Positions 50,169-61,521 are shown, counted from the first letter of the stretch. The stretch: DNA of 64,000 bases from Polyangium spumosum (GCF_009649845.1 NZ_WJIE01000003.1:806001-870000); one strand, 5' to 3'. Translations and numbers: made by a program. Notes: generated by a model from the letters alone, not told the origin.

Positions 50169-51104
50169 TCAGGCGACCTGCGCCCCCGCCACGCGCGGGA
50201 TGTCCGGCTCGACGAAGCACCAGCGGACGTCGCTCCGCCGGCTCCGCAACGCCGTCTCGAACTCGTTGATCGACGTGCAGACCTCGTTCGTGGTCACGCC
50301 GTCGTAGAAGCTCACCTTCACGCAGACGAGCACCTCGCCCGGCCCCTGCTGCACCGTGATCACGTGCAGCACCCGGTCGATCTTCGGGTGCTTCGCGATC
50401 ACCTGCCGCACGGCCACCTCGACCTCCGGATCGGCCGACTCGCCGATCAGGAGCGACATGACCTCCACCGCGAGGAAGACGGCCACGGCCATCAGCACGA
50501 CCCCGATCGCGATGCTGCCGATCGCGTCCCACTTCGGATCGTTCGTCACGTACGCCGCCGTGAGCGCGAGCGACGCGAGGATGAGGCCCAGCGAGGCCGC
50601 CGCGTTCTCGCCGAAGACCACGACGAGGTCCGAGTCCTTCGTGTCGCGGAGGTACTGGAAGAACGGCTTCTGCCCGCGGCGCTTGTTCATCTCGCGGATG
50701 TTCGAGATCGTCGCTGCGCCCTCGATCAGCAGGGAAAACCCGAGGATCCCGAGGCCGAGGTGCACCTTCTCCACGGGCTCGGGGTGGCCGAGCTTGTGGA
50801 TCCCCTCGTAGATCGAGAAGACGCCGCCGCCCGAGAAGAGCAAGAGCGCCACGAGGAACGACCAGAAGTAGAGCGAGCGCCCGTAGCCGAGCGGGTGCGA
50901 CGCGTCCGGCTTCTTCCGCGCCCGCTTCACGCCGAGCAGGAGCAGGAGCTGATTGCCGCAATCCGCCGCCGAGTGCAGCGTCTCGGCGAGCAGCGCGCCC
51001 GAGCCCGTCATGAACGCGACGACGCCCTTGCCCGCTGCGATCGCGAGGTTGGCGAAGAGCGACTGGACGATATGGGAGGTCGAGTTGTCTTCCGACGACG
51101 ACAC
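50169..51104 (-). CDS. Cation diffusion facilitator (CDF) transporter
   Basis: About 311 aa from a GTG with AAGG about 7 nt upstream; the family's usual N-terminus fits this start. CDF proteins export divalent metals such as Zn2+ or Mn2+ from the cytoplasm in exchange for protons. Features: ALLAETLHSAADCGNQ in helix 2, HPLGYGRSLYFWSFLVALLL, and the late GAIAIGVVLMA-type segment IGSIAIGVVLMAVAVFLAVE with ESAD. The cytoplasmic end (VEVAVRQVIAKHPKIDRVLH) has the CDF-C fold. The pattern is closest to the ZnT9-type branch. Confidence 0.87.
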   Translation of the reverse strand: MSSSEDNSTSHIVQSLFANLAIAAGKGVVAFMTGSGALLAETLHSAADCGNQLLLLLGVKRARKKPDASHPLGYGRSLYFWSFLVALLLFSGGGVFSIYEGIHKLGHPEPVEKVHLGLGILGFSLLIEGAATISNIREMNKRRGQKPFFQYLRDTKDSDLVVVFGENAAASLGLILASLALTAAYVTNDPKWDAIGSIAIGVVLMAVAVFLAVEVMSLLIGESADPEVEVAVRQVIAKHPKIDRVLHVITVQQGPGEVLVCVKVSFYDGVTTNEVCTSINEFETALRSRRSDVRWCFVEPDIPRVAGAQVA

Positions 51105-51134
51105 GGAAGACCTTGTATCACGAGCGCGCCGCCC

Positions 51135-51172
51135 CAAAACGAAAACCCCAGCACGGCCAGGCCATGCTGGGG
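51135..51172 (-). terminator. Strong intrinsic terminator
   Basis: CCCCAGCA (51146-51153) pairs with TGCTGGGG (51165-51172), and on the - strand TTTTCGTTTTG follows. It lies 28 nt after the stop of the leftward ATPase gene and 31 nt before the CDF gene start, so it ends the fusA-ATPase transcript. Confidence 0.88.
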
Positions 51173-51199
51173 TCCTCGCTCTCCTCGGGCGCGCCTACG

Positions 51200-52522
51200 T
51201 CAGTCGCGCTTCGAGGGCGGGTCGCCGAACGAGCGCTGGAAGAGCTCCTCGATCGCCTGCTTGCCGTCGTCGGTCAGGTTCTGCGTCCCGATGCCGGCGA
51301 AGGCCTCGCTCTTGATGAGCGGCAAGGTCGCCATCTCCCACGCCGACCCGCTCCAGCGGAACCACGTCCGCTTCTGCTGATCGAAGACGTAGAGCGGCTT
51401 CTTCCAGAGCCTCGCGAGCTCCGCGCCCCAGCCCGTCCCGCCGCGGACCGTGCCGTCGTCCTGGATCTGGCCGACGACGAAGACCTCACGCGCCGCGTTG
51501 ATCTGGTACCAGATCGTCTGCAGCACGTTGCGCACCAGCGGGATCTCGCTGAGCACGCGGCCGAGGCGCTTCGAGACGTAGACCAGGCTGAAGTCGCCGC
51601 GGCGCAGGTCCGCCTCGCTCAGCTCCACGACCCCACGCGCGCGCTCGCGCAACGTGTGGCCCTCGAAGCTGTAGTTCGTCTCCGTGAGGCCCCAGCGCTC
51701 CGCGCACGCGCCGAACGCCGCCTCCGCGCCCTTCGCGCCGCCCGAGAAGAGGCGGAAGCGCTTCGCGTCACGCGGGCGCTCCGAGGCCGGAGGGATGTCC
51801 GCGTCGATGATCCGCATCGTGTGCGGCTGGAGGCGGAGCGAGAGATCGGCGATCTCCTTGCTGTCGTGGTCCTTCAGGAGGCGCAGGCGCACGACGTCCT
51901 TCTCGGGGTCGAGGTAGACCACGACGCCGAGTTTGTCGAAGAACCGATCGATCGGCGCGGGCGCCGAGCCCGGCTTCGCCTCGCCGGCGCCCTTCGTCGT
52001 CCTCGACGAGAGCCAGAGCTCGGCCGAGTGATCCCGGGCGATCGTGGCCAGCGTGTTCACCATGGCCTCGGTCGCGTGGGCGAAGTCGAAGCCGTCGATG
52101 ATGATCACGTCCGGCGAGAAGTGCGCGATCTCGCGGGCGAACGCGACGGTCTCGACGAGCTTCTTCATCGACGACGACAGGCCCTCGGTCGTGTTCGCGT
52201 GGCCGAGGAGCGAGAAGATCAGCCGGTGACGCTCGAGGTCGAGGCGCACGGCCTCGGGCTCGGCGAGCTTCGTGTACGTCGCGATGTCGTGGAAGAGCTC
52301 GTCGTAGTAGGCGCGCACGTGATCGACGGCGTGCTCCGTCGAGATGTGCAGGACGCGCCGGTCGCGCAGCAGATCGTCCAGCGCGATCTGCACGAGCAGC
52401 GCCGTCTTGCCGACGCCCGCGCGCGAGAGCACGACACCCACGTTGCCGCGGCCCAGGCCGCCGTGCATCGACTTCTCGAAGACCCGCATGGGGCTCCGCT
52501 CGTTGACCTCTTTGCGGTACAT
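51200..52522 (-). CDS. RecA/KaiC-like ATPase fused to a SLOG-like domain
   Basis: 440 aa. The N-terminal half is a RecA/KaiC/RadA-type P-loop ATPase: Walker A SRAGVGKTALL (about 34-44), Walker B DVIIIDGFDF. The C-terminal half (EGHTLRERARGVVELSEADL, LVYVSKRLGRVLSEIPLVRN, VRGGTGWGAELARLWKKPLY) has the Gly-rich loop and Lys of SLOG/LOG-like nucleotide-binding folds. This could couple ATP hydrolysis to nucleotide sensing (inference). It starts 8 nt after fusA, and the TGAGGG around the fusA stop provides its ribosome site, so expression is tied to fusA. Confidence 0.78.
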   Translation of the reverse strand: MYRKEVNERSPMRVFEKSMHGGLGRGNVGVVLSRAGVGKTALLVQIALDDLLRDRRVLHISTEHAVDHVRAYYDELFHDIATYTKLAEPEAVRLDLERHRLIFSLLGHANTTEGLSSSMKKLVETVAFAREIAHFSPDVIIIDGFDFAHATEAMVNTLATIARDHSAELWLSSRTTKGAGEAKPGSAPAPIDRFFDKLGVVVYLDPEKDVVRLRLLKDHDSKEIADLSLRLQPHTMRIIDADIPPASERPRDAKRFRLFSGGAKGAEAAFGACAERWGLTETNYSFEGHTLRERARGVVELSEADLRRGDFSLVYVSKRLGRVLSEIPLVRNVLQTIWYQINAAREVFVVGQIQDDGTVRGGTGWGAELARLWKKPLYVFDQQKRTWFRWSGSAWEMATLPLIKSEAFAGIGTQNLTDDGKQAIEELFQRSFGDPPSKRD

Positions 52523-52530
52523 GGGTGCCC

Positions 52531-54615
<2,085 letters not shown>

Positions 54616-54694
54616 GAAGAGGACTCCTGCCGCCTACCTCAGGGAGGGCGGCTCTCGGCAAAAAACGCGGCGCGCTATAATCGTTGGCTGGGGT

Positions 54695-54723
54695 GCACGC
54701 CAGGGGAAAGTGGACTGGCGTGC
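54695..54723. repeat. Inverted repeat upstream of fusA
   Basis: GCACGCCAG (54695-54703) and CTGGCGTGC (54715-54723) form a perfect 9-bp stem with an 11-nt loop. It lies between the end of the acyltransferase gene and fusA. On the - strand no T run follows it directly. It may terminate the acyltransferase transcript or serve as an operator for fusA. Confidence 0.5.
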
Positions 54724-54740
54724 CCGCTGACACCGTCTCG

Positions 54741-55907
54741 TCACGCCGGTGAGGGACGAGATTCCCCTCTTTTCGGGCTCGCCCATCGCATCGAAGGGCG
54801 CTCGACGAGCACCCACGATGCGTAGCCCACGATCAGCGAGGCGACCAGCGCGAACGACGTGGTGCCCGCGAGGTTCTTCCAGGTTGGAGGGGACTGGGGC
54901 TCGAGGTCCGAGAGCCCGAGGGCGAGCTGGTGATACAGAAACACGCCGTAACTCACGATCCCGACGAAGGCGAGCGGGCGCGGCGCGACGATCGCGAGCG
55001 CGCGGCCGCGGCAGAGCACCGCCGAGAGGACGAGCGCCGCCGTCACGAGCGAGAGGAGCGCGTAGGGCCATCCGCCGCCCGGCTCGAGGTAACGGAGCCC
55101 CTCCAGCCGGAACGCGACGACGAGCGCGGGCACACACGCCACGAGCGCGTAGGGCGCGATCGCAGCCGCGCGCGCGGATCGTGAGAGGACGACGAACGCC
55201 CGCGCCGCGAGCGCGCCGAGCACGAACTGATCGAGCCGGCTCGGGATCCACCGCCGCTGCGTCGCTTCGAGCAAGCCCGTGTGGACCCCCGGCTCGAGCA
55301 CGATCGCGTGCAGCGCGGCGCGCGCGAGCCAGCTCCCCACCACGAGGGCCGCGCCGATCCAGAGCGCCCGCCTGCCCTCCCGCAGGATCACCGGCGCGAG
55401 CCACGGGAACAGGAGGTAGAAACAAGCCTCCGTCGTGAGCGACCACGTCGCCCCGATGATCACGATCCCGCCCGGCGAGACGTATCCTTGGAGCACCAAC
55501 AGATGCGCGGCGAGCGAGGCGGGCAGCGCGGGCGCATCGAGCACGCCGCGGTGGAAGGCGAGCGTCACGACGAGCGCGACCCAGTACGCGGGCAGGATCC
55601 GCGCGGCGCGCCGGAGCAAGAACTCGCGCGGGGTTTGTCCTCCCGAACGGAGCCACGAGAGCCCCAGCGAGAAGCCCGAGAGCACGAAGAAGAGATCGAC
55701 GCCCCACCACGCGTGGTGCAGCACGGTCAGGATCCACGGGACGAGCGGCGACGGCGCGTTCGCCTCGATCGCGGGTCGCACGAGCGGCAGGAACCGATCG
55801 CCTGCGTGCTGGACGAAGACGGCGAGGATCGCCACGCCGCGCAGCGCGTCGAGCTGCGGCAGGCTCGGGCCCGCGCGAGGCAGAGGCCTCTCGAGGGTCA
55901 GCGGCAT
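54741..55907 (-). CDS. Membrane acyltransferase 3 family protein
   Basis: 388 aa with about ten membrane segments. The family transfers acyl groups to extracellular sugars or lipids. The signature opening is QLDALRGVAILAVFVQHAG with the catalytic-type His in VFVQH, followed by WWGVDLFFVLSGFSLGLS, RRAARILPAYW and ATWSLTTEACFYLLFPWL. These are the standard OafA/NodX-like motifs. The C-terminal ends in WVLVERPSMRW. It starts 4 nt after the Tudor-knot-like lipoprotein gene stop, so these two are one transcript. Confidence 0.93.
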   Translation of the reverse strand: MPLTLERPLPRAGPSLPQLDALRGVAILAVFVQHAGDRFLPLVRPAIEANAPSPLVPWILTVLHHAWWGVDLFFVLSGFSLGLSWLRSGGQTPREFLLRRAARILPAYWVALVVTLAFHRGVLDAPALPASLAAHLLVLQGYVSPGGIVIIGATWSLTTEACFYLLFPWLAPVILREGRRALWIGAALVVGSWLARAALHAIVLEPGVHTGLLEATQRRWIPSRLDQFVLGALAARAFVVLSRSARAAAIAPYALVACVPALVVAFRLEGLRYLEPGGGWPYALLSLVTAALVLSAVLCRGRALAIVAPRPLAFVGIVSYGVFLYHQLALGLSDLEPQSPPTWKNLAGTTSFALVASLIVGYASWVLVERPSMRWASPKRGESRPSPA

Positions 55908-55911
55908 GCGC

Positions 55912-56379
55912 CTAGCGCGGCTGGATGCGGGGCAGGCCCACGGTGTCGTCCCACTCGTCGCCGTACCCTTCGAAGTGGATGCGGTACCGCTCCTGCCCGA
56001 CGATGCCGACGATCACGGCGGGGTACATCGTGCCGTGCCACTCGACGCGGACGCGATCGCCGATCTTGTAGATGTTCGTCTGCGCGGCCGCGATCGCCTT
56101 CGCGCGCACCTTCGCGGGCGGCTCGGGGTGCACGACCGTCCCCTCGACGAGGCCCTTCACGCGGTCGCGGGGCACGACCTCGTCCCAGATCGCGTCGTAG
56201 CCCTCGTAGTGCACCTTGAACTTCGTCGTCCCCTGCGTCTCGAGGATGACCGCCGGGTAGTTGTTCTTCTCCCACTCGACGAGGACCTTGTCGCCCACGT
56301 CATAGCGGCGCTTGCAGCCGGTCGACGTGACGGCGGCGAGGAGCGCGAGGGAGATCACCGAGGACCGAACGAAGGCCAT
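55912..56379 (-). CDS. Lipoprotein with two Tudor-knot/chromobarrel-like domains
   Basis: 155 aa. The lipoprotein signal ends in VTSTGCKR. The mature part is two similar repeats of about 50 residues: VGDKVLVEWEKNNYPAVILE then VHYEGYDAIWDEVV, and IGDRVRVEWHGTMYPAVIVG then IHFEGYGDEWDDTV. The pattern G-D-x-V-x-V-E-W, Y-P-A-V-I, [VI]-H-[YF]-E-G-Y, W-D matches Tudor-knot/chromobarrel folds known in eukaryotic chromatin and RNA-binding proteins. Here the domain is lipid-anchored outside the cytoplasm, so its ligand is unlikely to be chromatin. It precedes the acyltransferase gene. Confidence 0.8.
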   Translation of the reverse strand: MAFVRSSVISLALLAAVTSTGCKRRYDVGDKVLVEWEKNNYPAVILETQGTTKFKVHYEGYDAIWDEVVPRDRVKGLVEGTVVHPEPPAKVRAKAIAAAQTNIYKIGDRVRVEWHGTMYPAVIVGIVGQERYRIHFEGYGDEWDDTVGLPRIQPR

Positions 56380-56548
56380 GACGCGGAGTTCGAGCGTCGG
56401 AGAGACGTCTCCGGCTCCGGCGAGATACCCCCGAGGGACGGGGCTTGCAAGCACGCCGCGACCTCGCCCACCCAAGCGCGTGCCCTCGCGGTCGCATCAT
56501 CCAACTGCGACAACTCCCTTCCACGAGGAAGTTGCATTACACGTTACG

Positions 56549-57736
56549 ATGTCATCCATGGAACGCTTGAACCTCCTCGCTCCGGACGTCCGCCGAGACC
56601 CCTACCCTCACTACGCCGAGCTCCGCCGCTCGGCCCCGGTGGCCCTCGTCGATCCGGGCGTGTGGGCCGTGAGCCGCTACGACGACGTCGTGTCTGTCCT
56701 GAAGAACCCTGCCGTCTTCTCATCGCAGGGGCTGAAGGCGGCGACCACGCAGCCGTGGGTCGAGCACAACCCGATCGCCGAGTCGCTCGTCCTGCTCGAC
56801 CCGCCGCGGCACACGGCCATCCGCGCGCTCGTCACGCACGCCTTCACCACGCGTGTCCTGCCCCGCGTCGAGCCGCTCGCGCGCCGGATCTGCGCCGCGT
56901 TCGCCGCGCGCGCCGGGCGCGGCCTCGAGGTCGACATCTGCGACGAGCTCTCGTCGACCTTGCCCGCCGGGGTGATCGCCAACCTGCTCGGCTTCGACGG
57001 CTCGCTCGCCGCCAAGTTTCGCACCTGGTCCGAGGACATCGTGGCCATCACCCCCGTGACGCCCGAGGAGGCGCGCCCGCGGATCGCCGCGTCGATCGCC
57101 GAGCTCACGCGGTACATCGAGGAGGTCTTCGTGGATCGCAAGCGCGCGCGTCGGGACGACCTCGCGAGTGATCTGCTCGACGCGGAGGTGGATGGCCGGC
57201 GCCTCGACGACGCCGAGCTCATGAGCTTCATGTTCCTCCTGCTCGTCGCCGGCTTCGAGACGACGACGCATCTGCTCACGAATTCGATGCGGATCCTCGC
57301 CGAGCGCCCCGAGCTGCTCGACCGCCTGCGCAGAGACCCCTCGATCATCCCGACGTTCGTGGAGGAGGTGCTCCGCTTCGAGCCGCCCGTGCACGCGACG
57401 CTGCGCCTCGTGCTACGCGACACCGAGCTCGCGGGCGTGGCATTGCCTGAGGGAACCGTGATCGCCGCGCTCCTCGCCTCGGCCAACCGCGACGAGACTC
57501 GATTCGACGACGCCGAGCGATTCGACATCGACCGCGGCCGCCGTCCGAACGTGGCCTTCGGGCACGGCATCCATTTCTGCCTCGGGGCTACGCTCGCCCG
57601 CGCCGAGGCGCGTATCGCGCTCGAGGAGCTCGTGCCGCACGTGAAGTCGATCCACGTGACGGAAGAGCCCACGTGGAATCACGGGCTCACCGTGCGTGGC
57701 CCCGTGCGTTGCGGGATCCGGTTCGAGCCGCTGTGA
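56549..57736 (+). CDS. Cytochrome P450
   Basis: About 395 aa, standard for bacterial soluble P450s. The heme-binding loop FGHGIHFCLGATLARAE has the cysteine ligand. The I-helix oxygen-binding motif is AGFETTTH, and ExxR lies in EEVLRFEPP. The start can be the ATG at 56549 or 56558. The opening (APDVRRDPYPHYAELRRSAP) matches CYP107-like and similar classes. It has no adjacent ferredoxin or reductase. Substrate unknown; in myxobacteria such enzymes often tailor secondary metabolites, but no biosynthetic cluster is visible here. Confidence 0.94.
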   Translation: MSSMERLNLLAPDVRRDPYPHYAELRRSAPVALVDPGVWAVSRYDDVVSVLKNPAVFSSQGLKAATTQPWVEHNPIAESLVLLDPPRHTAIRALVTHAFTTRVLPRVEPLARRICAAFAARAGRGLEVDICDELSSTLPAGVIANLLGFDGSLAAKFRTWSEDIVAITPVTPEEARPRIAASIAELTRYIEEVFVDRKRARRDDLASDLLDAEVDGRRLDDAELMSFMFLLLVAGFETTTHLLTNSMRILAERPELLDRLRRDPSIIPTFVEEVLRFEPPVHATLRLVLRDTELAGVALPEGTVIAALLASANRDETRFDDAERFDIDRGRRPNVAFGHGIHFCLGATLARAEARIALEELVPHVKSIHVTEEPTWNHGLTVRGPVRCGIRFEPL

Positions 57737-57784
57737 AAGGTCGGGTGGGATCGGGCTTCGTTCTGCGCTAGCATCGCGCGCGAC

Positions 57785-58681
57785 GTGAGGTTCCGCCACA
57801 TCAAGCTCGAAGCGGCGAGGGCGTGGGGCGCGGGGGTCGTTCCTCTCGGCCTTTGTGTGCTCGTCGTGGCGTGCGCGCCGAACCTCACCACGACGGGAGG
57901 CGCGGGCGGCGACGGCGGCGACGACAACGGCGGCGCGGGCGCGGGCGCGGGCGGGAGCGGAGGGGCGGGGGGCATTGGCGGCGGCGACGGCGGCGTGGTC
58001 CTTTGCCCCGAGGCGCCGAACACGCCCACGATGGTGCCCGTGTCGACCTCGGCCGGGAATTATTGTATCGACAGCACCGAGGTCACGAACGACCAGTACG
58101 CGACCTGGCTCGGGCTGGTCATGGGCATGGAGATCCCGCAGGTGACCGAATGTAGCTTCAACACGAGCTTCGTGCCGGCGAATGGAATGGCGCCGCCTGC
58201 CGACGAGGCTCCGGTCACGCTCGTCGATTGGTGCGACGCCGCGGCCTTCTGCGCGTGGCACGGAAAGCGTCTCTGCGGGAAGATCGGCGGCGGCTCGGTC
58301 CCGTACTCCGAGATCACGAGCGCCGCCGTGAGCCAGTGGCACAACGCGTGCAGCCATCACGGCGAGCTGTTTTTCCCGTACGGAAATACGTACTCGGTCA
58401 GCGCGTGTAATGGCCAGGACAAGGGGCTCGGCGCCGCGGTCGCGGTCGGCAGCCAATCCATCTGCGAGGGTGGTTTTCCGGGGATCTTCGACATGAGCGG
58501 CAACGTCTGGGAGTGGGAGGACGCCTGCGACGGGGCGGCGGGGGAAAACGACACGTGTCGCCGGCGCGGCGGCGGGTTCGCCAGCATCGGATCGGACCTC
58601 GATTGCTCGACGGCCGGGGGTCAGGCGCGGAGCACGGCGAATGCGACCACGGGCTTTCGTTGCTGTGTGGATGTCCCATGA
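57785..58681 (+). CDS. SUMF1-like lipoprotein (formylglycine-generating-enzyme fold)
   Basis: 298 aa from a GTG start. The lipoprotein signal ends in LVVACAPN, followed by a Gly-rich linker. The domain (about 75-298) has the SUMF1/EgtB/PvdO pattern: YCIDSTEVTNDQYATWL, APVTLVDWCDAAAFCAWHGK, and FDMSGNVWEWEDAC with CRRRGGGFA near the end. Family members act as formylglycine-generating enzymes or, more often in bacteria, as non-enzymatic partners. Several Cys could form disulfides. It overlaps the following kinase gene by 4 bp (ATGA), a common pairing in myxobacteria. Confidence 0.87.
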   Translation: MRFRHIKLEAARAWGAGVVPLGLCVLVVACAPNLTTTGGAGGDGGDDNGGAGAGAGGSGGAGGIGGGDGGVVLCPEAPNTPTMVPVSTSAGNYCIDSTEVTNDQYATWLGLVMGMEIPQVTECSFNTSFVPANGMAPPADEAPVTLVDWCDAAAFCAWHGKRLCGKIGGGSVPYSEITSAAVSQWHNACSHHGELFFPYGNTYSVSACNGQDKGLGAAVAVGSQSICEGGFPGIFDMSGNVWEWEDACDGAAGENDTCRRRGGGFASIGSDLDCSTAGGQARSTANATTGFRCCVDVP

Positions 58682-60321
58682 AAGAACTCACCCCCGGCTC
58701 CCTCGTCGACCGCAAATACGCCATCGAAAAACCCCTCGGCGAGGGGGGCATGGGCGTCGTCTGGCTCGCGCGTGACGTGAACACCGACGTCCCCGTCGTC
58801 GTGAAGGCCATTCGCGCCGAGTACGCCCACCGCAAGGATTTCCGCGAGCGGATCCTCGCCGAGGGCCGCGCGCTCGCCCGCATCGACCACCCGAACGTCG
58901 TCCGCCTCAACGCCGTCGTCTCCGACGAGGACGGGCTCTGCCTCGTCATGCAATTCATCGAAGGCGAGACCCTCGAGGACCGCATCGCGCGCCATTCGAG
59001 ATCCGGCGCGCCGCTCTCCGTCCCCGAGGCGCTCGCCCTCTTCCGCCCCATCGTACAGGGCGTCGCCGCGGCCCACGCCGAGGGCATCATCCACCGCGAC
59101 CTCAAGCCCGCGAACGTGCTCATCCGCGGCAAGGACGGCATCGTCAAGGTCACCGATTTCGGCATCGCCAAGGACGAGGACGACGCGCAGAAAGGCAAGG
59201 GCAACACCGAGGGCGTCATCGGCTCGGTGCTCTACATGTCGCCCGAGCAATGCACCGGGAAGAAGGGCCTCGACAAACGGGTCGACGTCTACGCGCTCGG
59301 CATCCTGCTCTACGAGCTGCTCGTCGGGCAGGTGCCCTTCGACGATGACAGCCATTACATGATCATGACCTCGCACGTGAAGGAGCCGCTCCCGAAGATC
59401 CGGGCGAAGCGGCCCGACGTGCCCCCCTGGCTCGAGGCCGTCGCCGAGCGCTGCGCCGCGAAGAGGCGCGAGGATCGGTTCGGCTCGTGCGAGGAGATCC
59501 TCGCGGCCCTCGACGCGCAAGGCCGAGGTTTTTCCGGCCATACCGCTCCCGCCGCGCCGCTCCATTTCACCGCGCCGGCCGCGCCTCTCGGGGCGGACGT
59601 GGCGGCGCCGGGTTTCCCGCAGACGGCGCCGGCCTCGGTGATCACGGCGCCCGGCAACGAGCCGCCCCCGAAGCGCGGCCTCGCCGTGGCGCTCACCGTG
59701 GGGATCGCGGTCCTCGCCGGGCTCGGCATCTCCTATTCGCTCGGCCTCTTCGGCGCCCCCGAGGGCAAGGACGAGCGCGCGCAGGCCAGGGACGCGCCCG
59801 CGCCGGAGAGCCCGCCGAGCGCGACGAGCGCGGCCACGCAGGCGGCCCCGGAGCCGAATGCGGACGGGAAAAACCCCCTCGCCGCCCTCGCCGGCCCCTG
59901 GCGGAGCGACAGCGGCCGCGAGTACGACGCGGTCCTCGTCGGAGACCGCCTCGAAATGCGGATCCGCGACGCCAAGCCGTTTGCCGTCCAGGGCTACGAG
60001 CAGGGCGAGGCTCGGTTCGTGCTCCTGGTTTTACCGGGCAAACAGGACGTCTTCGGCGTCGAGGACCGACTGCGGCCGAACCCGCCCGCGGGCCATGCCT
60101 ACGACGTCGAGCTCGCCCGCTCGACCTGCATCGTCCCGTACACCGAGATCGCGGGCAAACGACTGGAAGCGCGGCTCGACGGAGGGAAGCTCCACGTCTC
60201 CATGGTGCAGACGCAGCCCCCCCCGGCGAGCTACACGCGCGACGGCAAACGCGTCACGGGCTGCAGGAACCTCGCCGCCGCGCCGCTCACGCCCATTCAA
60301 AGCGTGCTCGGGAGGCCCTGA
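58678..60321 (+). CDS. Transmembrane Ser/Thr protein kinase
   Basis: 547 aa. The kinase domain (about 14-280) is complete: glycine loop LGEGGMGVVW, Lys43, HRDLKPAN (139-146) and DFG (160-162). A Pro/Ala-rich juxtamembrane region (about 280-330) leads to one membrane helix (VALTVGIAVLAGLGISYSLG, about 335-355). The outer domain (about 410-540) has beta strands and two Cys. So an external signal probably controls the cytoplasmic kinase. The gene overlaps the SUMF1-like lipoprotein gene, which suggests the two work in one envelope signal module (inference). Confidence 0.94.
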   Translation: MKELTPGSLVDRKYAIEKPLGEGGMGVVWLARDVNTDVPVVVKAIRAEYAHRKDFRERILAEGRALARIDHPNVVRLNAVVSDEDGLCLVMQFIEGETLEDRIARHSRSGAPLSVPEALALFRPIVQGVAAAHAEGIIHRDLKPANVLIRGKDGIVKVTDFGIAKDEDDAQKGKGNTEGVIGSVLYMSPEQCTGKKGLDKRVDVYALGILLYELLVGQVPFDDDSHYMIMTSHVKEPLPKIRAKRPDVPPWLEAVAERCAAKRREDRFGSCEEILAALDAQGRGFSGHTAPAAPLHFTAPAAPLGADVAAPGFPQTAPASVITAPGNEPPPKRGLAVALTVGIAVLAGLGISYSLGLFGAPEGKDERAQARDAPAPESPPSATSAATQAAPEPNADGKNPLAALAGPWRSDSGREYDAVLVGDRLEMRIRDAKPFAVQGYEQGEARFVLLVLPGKQDVFGVEDRLRPNPPAGHAYDVELARSTCIVPYTEIAGKRLEARLDGGKLHVSMVQTQPPPASYTRDGKRVTGCRNLAAAPLTPIQSVLGRP

Positions 60322-60342
60322 GCACGTCCCTCTTCCGAGCGG

Positions 60343-61470
60343 TCATTTCGCCTTCCCCGCCTCGATCCGCTGGATGATCGCGACCTCGTTCGCGAACATC
60401 TGCTTGCGCTCACCCATCTCGAACGTGGGCGCCGGGCCATTCGGGCCGGTGCGGCCCTGCTCGCCGGACGGGCCGAACTTGCCGAGCGCGCCATTCTTGC
60501 CGCTCCTCGGCTTGCAATCGGGATCCCCCGCCTTCAGCGCGCCGGCCTCGCCGCCCCGGCCGCCCTTCCCGCCCGCCCCGCCCGGCCCGCGATCGCCGCC
60601 CGGGCCGCCGAGGCTCTGGACGAGCAGCCTCCCCTTGAGTTTGTCCGCGTTCGCGTCGTCGAGGATCACCCGGATCGACCCGCCGGGCCCGCCGTCGCCG
60701 CCCCGGCCGCCCGGTCCGCCGTCGCCGCCGTTCGTGCCGTCGAGCCCATCGGCGCATTCGTCCGTCGCGTCCTTGCCGTCCCTGCCCCGCTCGCCCGGCG
60801 CGCCCTCGAGGCCCCGGCCGCCCTCCCCGCCGTACGTCGTGATCCGCACGGGTTTGTCTGCGGAGGGGCTGATCATGTAGGCGCGGTTGCCCGGCCAGTC
60901 GAGGCGGAGGAGCGCCGCGTCGGGGAAAAACGGCGTCGAGAGCGTCGTGATCGAGATCGTGAGCTCGGGCCCGGGCGCGCCCATCTCACCGTCGCGGCCC
61001 CTCGCGCCGCGGATCGTCTGCTGCATCTGGCAATCGTAGACGGGCTCGAGCTGGGCCTCGCCCTCCATCGATTTGCCGCCCGTCGCCGATTCGAGCCAGC
61101 CGCGCAGGCCCATACCCGTGTCGGCCGTCTTGAGGACGTCCTTGTCCGGCACCCAGATGAAATTGCCGCCGCCGACGATGCCGCTCGAGCCCTGGATACG
61201 CACCATCTCCGAGGCGATGACCGTGTCCTTTTCATTCATGCACCCCTTGTTCGGATCGACGTTGCTGCAGGACGTGCCGTCCTTCAGCTTGGCGACGACC
61301 TCGACCTGGAAGGGATCCCCGGGGCAAAAGAGCAATTGCCCCGACGCCGGCCGGACCGAGACGTTGACCACGTCCTTCGGCTCGATCTGCGCGTGCGACG
61401 GGCCGCAGCCGACGAGCGCGGGCATCGCGACGAAGAACGGGAGGGTGGCAAGAAGACGCAAAAGAGACAT
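60343..61470 (-). CDS. Lipoprotein with collagen-like Gly-rich region
   Basis: 375 aa. The lipoprotein signal ends in PALVGCGPS. A beta-rich N-terminal domain (about 25-160) with several Cys (CPGDPF, CSNVDPNKGC, CQMQQ) precedes two Gly-rich stretches, RGARGRDGEMGAPGP and a longer block (GGEGGRGLEGAPGERGRDG through GGAGGKGGRGGEAG) with many G-x-y triplets. These can form collagen-like triple helices or polyglycine-type bundles. It is probably a surface fibre. It begins 51 nt after the OmpA/TSP3 gene and is the second of a two-gene unit. Confidence 0.88.
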   Translation of the reverse strand: MSLLRLLATLPFFVAMPALVGCGPSHAQIEPKDVVNVSVRPASGQLLFCPGDPFQVEVVAKLKDGTSCSNVDPNKGCMNEKDTVIASEMVRIQGSSGIVGGGNFIWVPDKDVLKTADTGMGLRGWLESATGGKSMEGEAQLEPVYDCQMQQTIRGARGRDGEMGAPGPELTISITTLSTPFFPDAALLRLDWPGNRAYMISPSADKPVRITTYGGEGGRGLEGAPGERGRDGKDATDECADGLDGTNGGDGGPGGRGGDGGPGGSIRVILDDANADKLKGRLLVQSLGGPGGDRGPGGAGGKGGRGGEAGALKAGDPDCKPRSGKNGALGKFGPSGEQGRTGPNGPAPTFEMGERKQMFANEVAIIQRIEAGKAK

Positions 61471-61521
61471 GGCTGAGCTCCTCGATGGACGGCTCGATGG
61501 ACGGGGAAGCCGGGAGATGAT

